Shown here piece by piece: positions 63,326 to 64,000 of a stretch of DNA of 64,000 nt. Both the position numbers and the translations under genes were made by a program. Origin of the DNA: Atrichornis clamosus (Eukaryota; Chordata; Aves; Passeriformes; Menuridae); NCBI GenBank assembly GCA_013400975.1, contig WBMZ01011924.1, forward strand, positions 1 to 64,000. The letters are read 5' to 3'. The notes beneath the pieces were generated by a model. The model worked only from the letters and a program-made list of their open reading frames with translations. It was not told the DNA's origin and ran no database searches. How positions within the stretch are numbered: the stretch's first letter is position 1; every line of letters starts with the position of its first letter.

Positions 63326-64000
63326 GCACGCAATTGTTTCTTTTTAGCAAGTGACATAACAAAAGGTGAGAGCCTAGATGAGACAAAAAGAGGCATGAGA
63401 AGCAGAGGAGAGATAAATAGGGAGAGGAGAGGATGATGGACAGTGCAAACCTCTTGAGTGGTTAAGTTCCTGGGGTACATAATGCTATCCCTGTTACTAG
63501 GGCAAATGGGAAATTTTTCTGAAAATTACAGAAAGTTCCCATTATAGTCTCAACCAGTTATTGAAGTTTCTGCTAAATATAAGGAACTTTAAAAACCCAA
63601 TAAAACAAAACAACAGAACAGCCTCTCTTTTACTTGCATTGTTACACACTGGCACAGGAAATGTAACAGCCCTGGGGAAGCTGCAGATGGCAGGGTCTGC
63701 CTAGAGTAGCACTGCTGCAGGAGAAATCACACCAGCAATGTTTATTTCTGGAATGACATCTACCTCTAGAGAAAAGAAGAAGAAAGTCAGAGATTAAAAG
63801 AGGGACTGAAATAAACAGATGAAACTTGGGGAAAGTGTCTTAATGGTAGGGTAAATGGAGACCTATGAATATAGAATTCTAGAGAAAAATCAGCGTCAGT
63901 ATCAGTTTTGAAGTTCTCTATGATTTTTCTGGTTACATCACATACATATTTAAAAGTAGACATCTTATTTACTCCTTTATAGGTGTGAGCTTGAAAGAGG

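Larger units (their letters stand above)
59839..64000 (-). other. NT5E intron 3 (partial, runs off window)
   Basis: No NT5E exon 3 was found; the motif expected at its end (GGHSNTFLYTG-like on the minus strand) was looked for and not seen. The intron contains a short TAGGA repeat at 59938-59957, a GC-rich patch at 60714-60950 and copy 2 of the dispersed repeat (about 62880-63325). Confidence 0.7.

Noticed and set aside
60000..64000. NT5E exon 3 on the minus strand
   Set aside because: The conserved end of exon 3 was looked for and not found; intron 3 is taken to run past the window.
1..64000. CRISPR arrays, bacterial operons, tRNA or rRNA genes
   Set aside because: None was seen; the window is spliced vertebrate gene sequence throughout.

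Overview
This is vertebrate nuclear DNA, almost certainly from a bird. The genes are split into short exons with GT...AG introns. The introns are AT-rich and carry several chicken-repeat-1 (CR1) LINE 3' ends, some with the typical ATTCTATG tail. Nothing bacterial, viral or organellar was seen. Two protein-coding genes were recognised, arranged tail to tail. I recognise the same neighbour pair, also tail to tail, on human chromosome 6q14.

Positions 1-48200 (+ strand) hold SNX14, sorting nexin 14. I could place 29 exons, and the reading frame stays intact across all 28 junctions. Together they give 938 residues ending in a natural stop at 47910-47912. Only the first few N-terminal codons, the 5' UTR and the promoter lie left of the window. 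The product has two N-terminal membrane segments, a Cys/His-rich linker, a PXA domain, an RGS domain, a PX domain and a C-terminal nexin domain. One exon (26425-26451) is a 27-nt in-frame microexon.

Positions 48200-50527 are the intergenic and 3' UTR zone between the two converging genes.

Positions 50528-59838 (- strand) hold the last six coding exons, numbered 4-9 from mammalian gene structure, of NT5E. NT5E is ecto-5'-nucleotidase (CD73), the GPI-anchored enzyme that makes adenosine from AMP. Exons 1-3, with the metal-binding catalytic domain, must lie right of the window. The window ends inside intron 3.

Other contents are seven CR1 fragments, all in SNX14 introns and six of them in sense orientation; two homologous copies of an unidentified dispersed repeat of about 0.43 kb on either side of NT5E exons 4-5; a few microsatellites; a small duplicated patch holding the only ambiguous base (N, 23803); and a GC/CpG-rich island in SNX14 intron 21. 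The two genes have no direct functional link visible here. SNX14 acts at ER-endolysosome-lipid droplet contacts, whereas NT5E acts on the outer cell surface. All family and domain calls rest on recognition by eye; no search was run.
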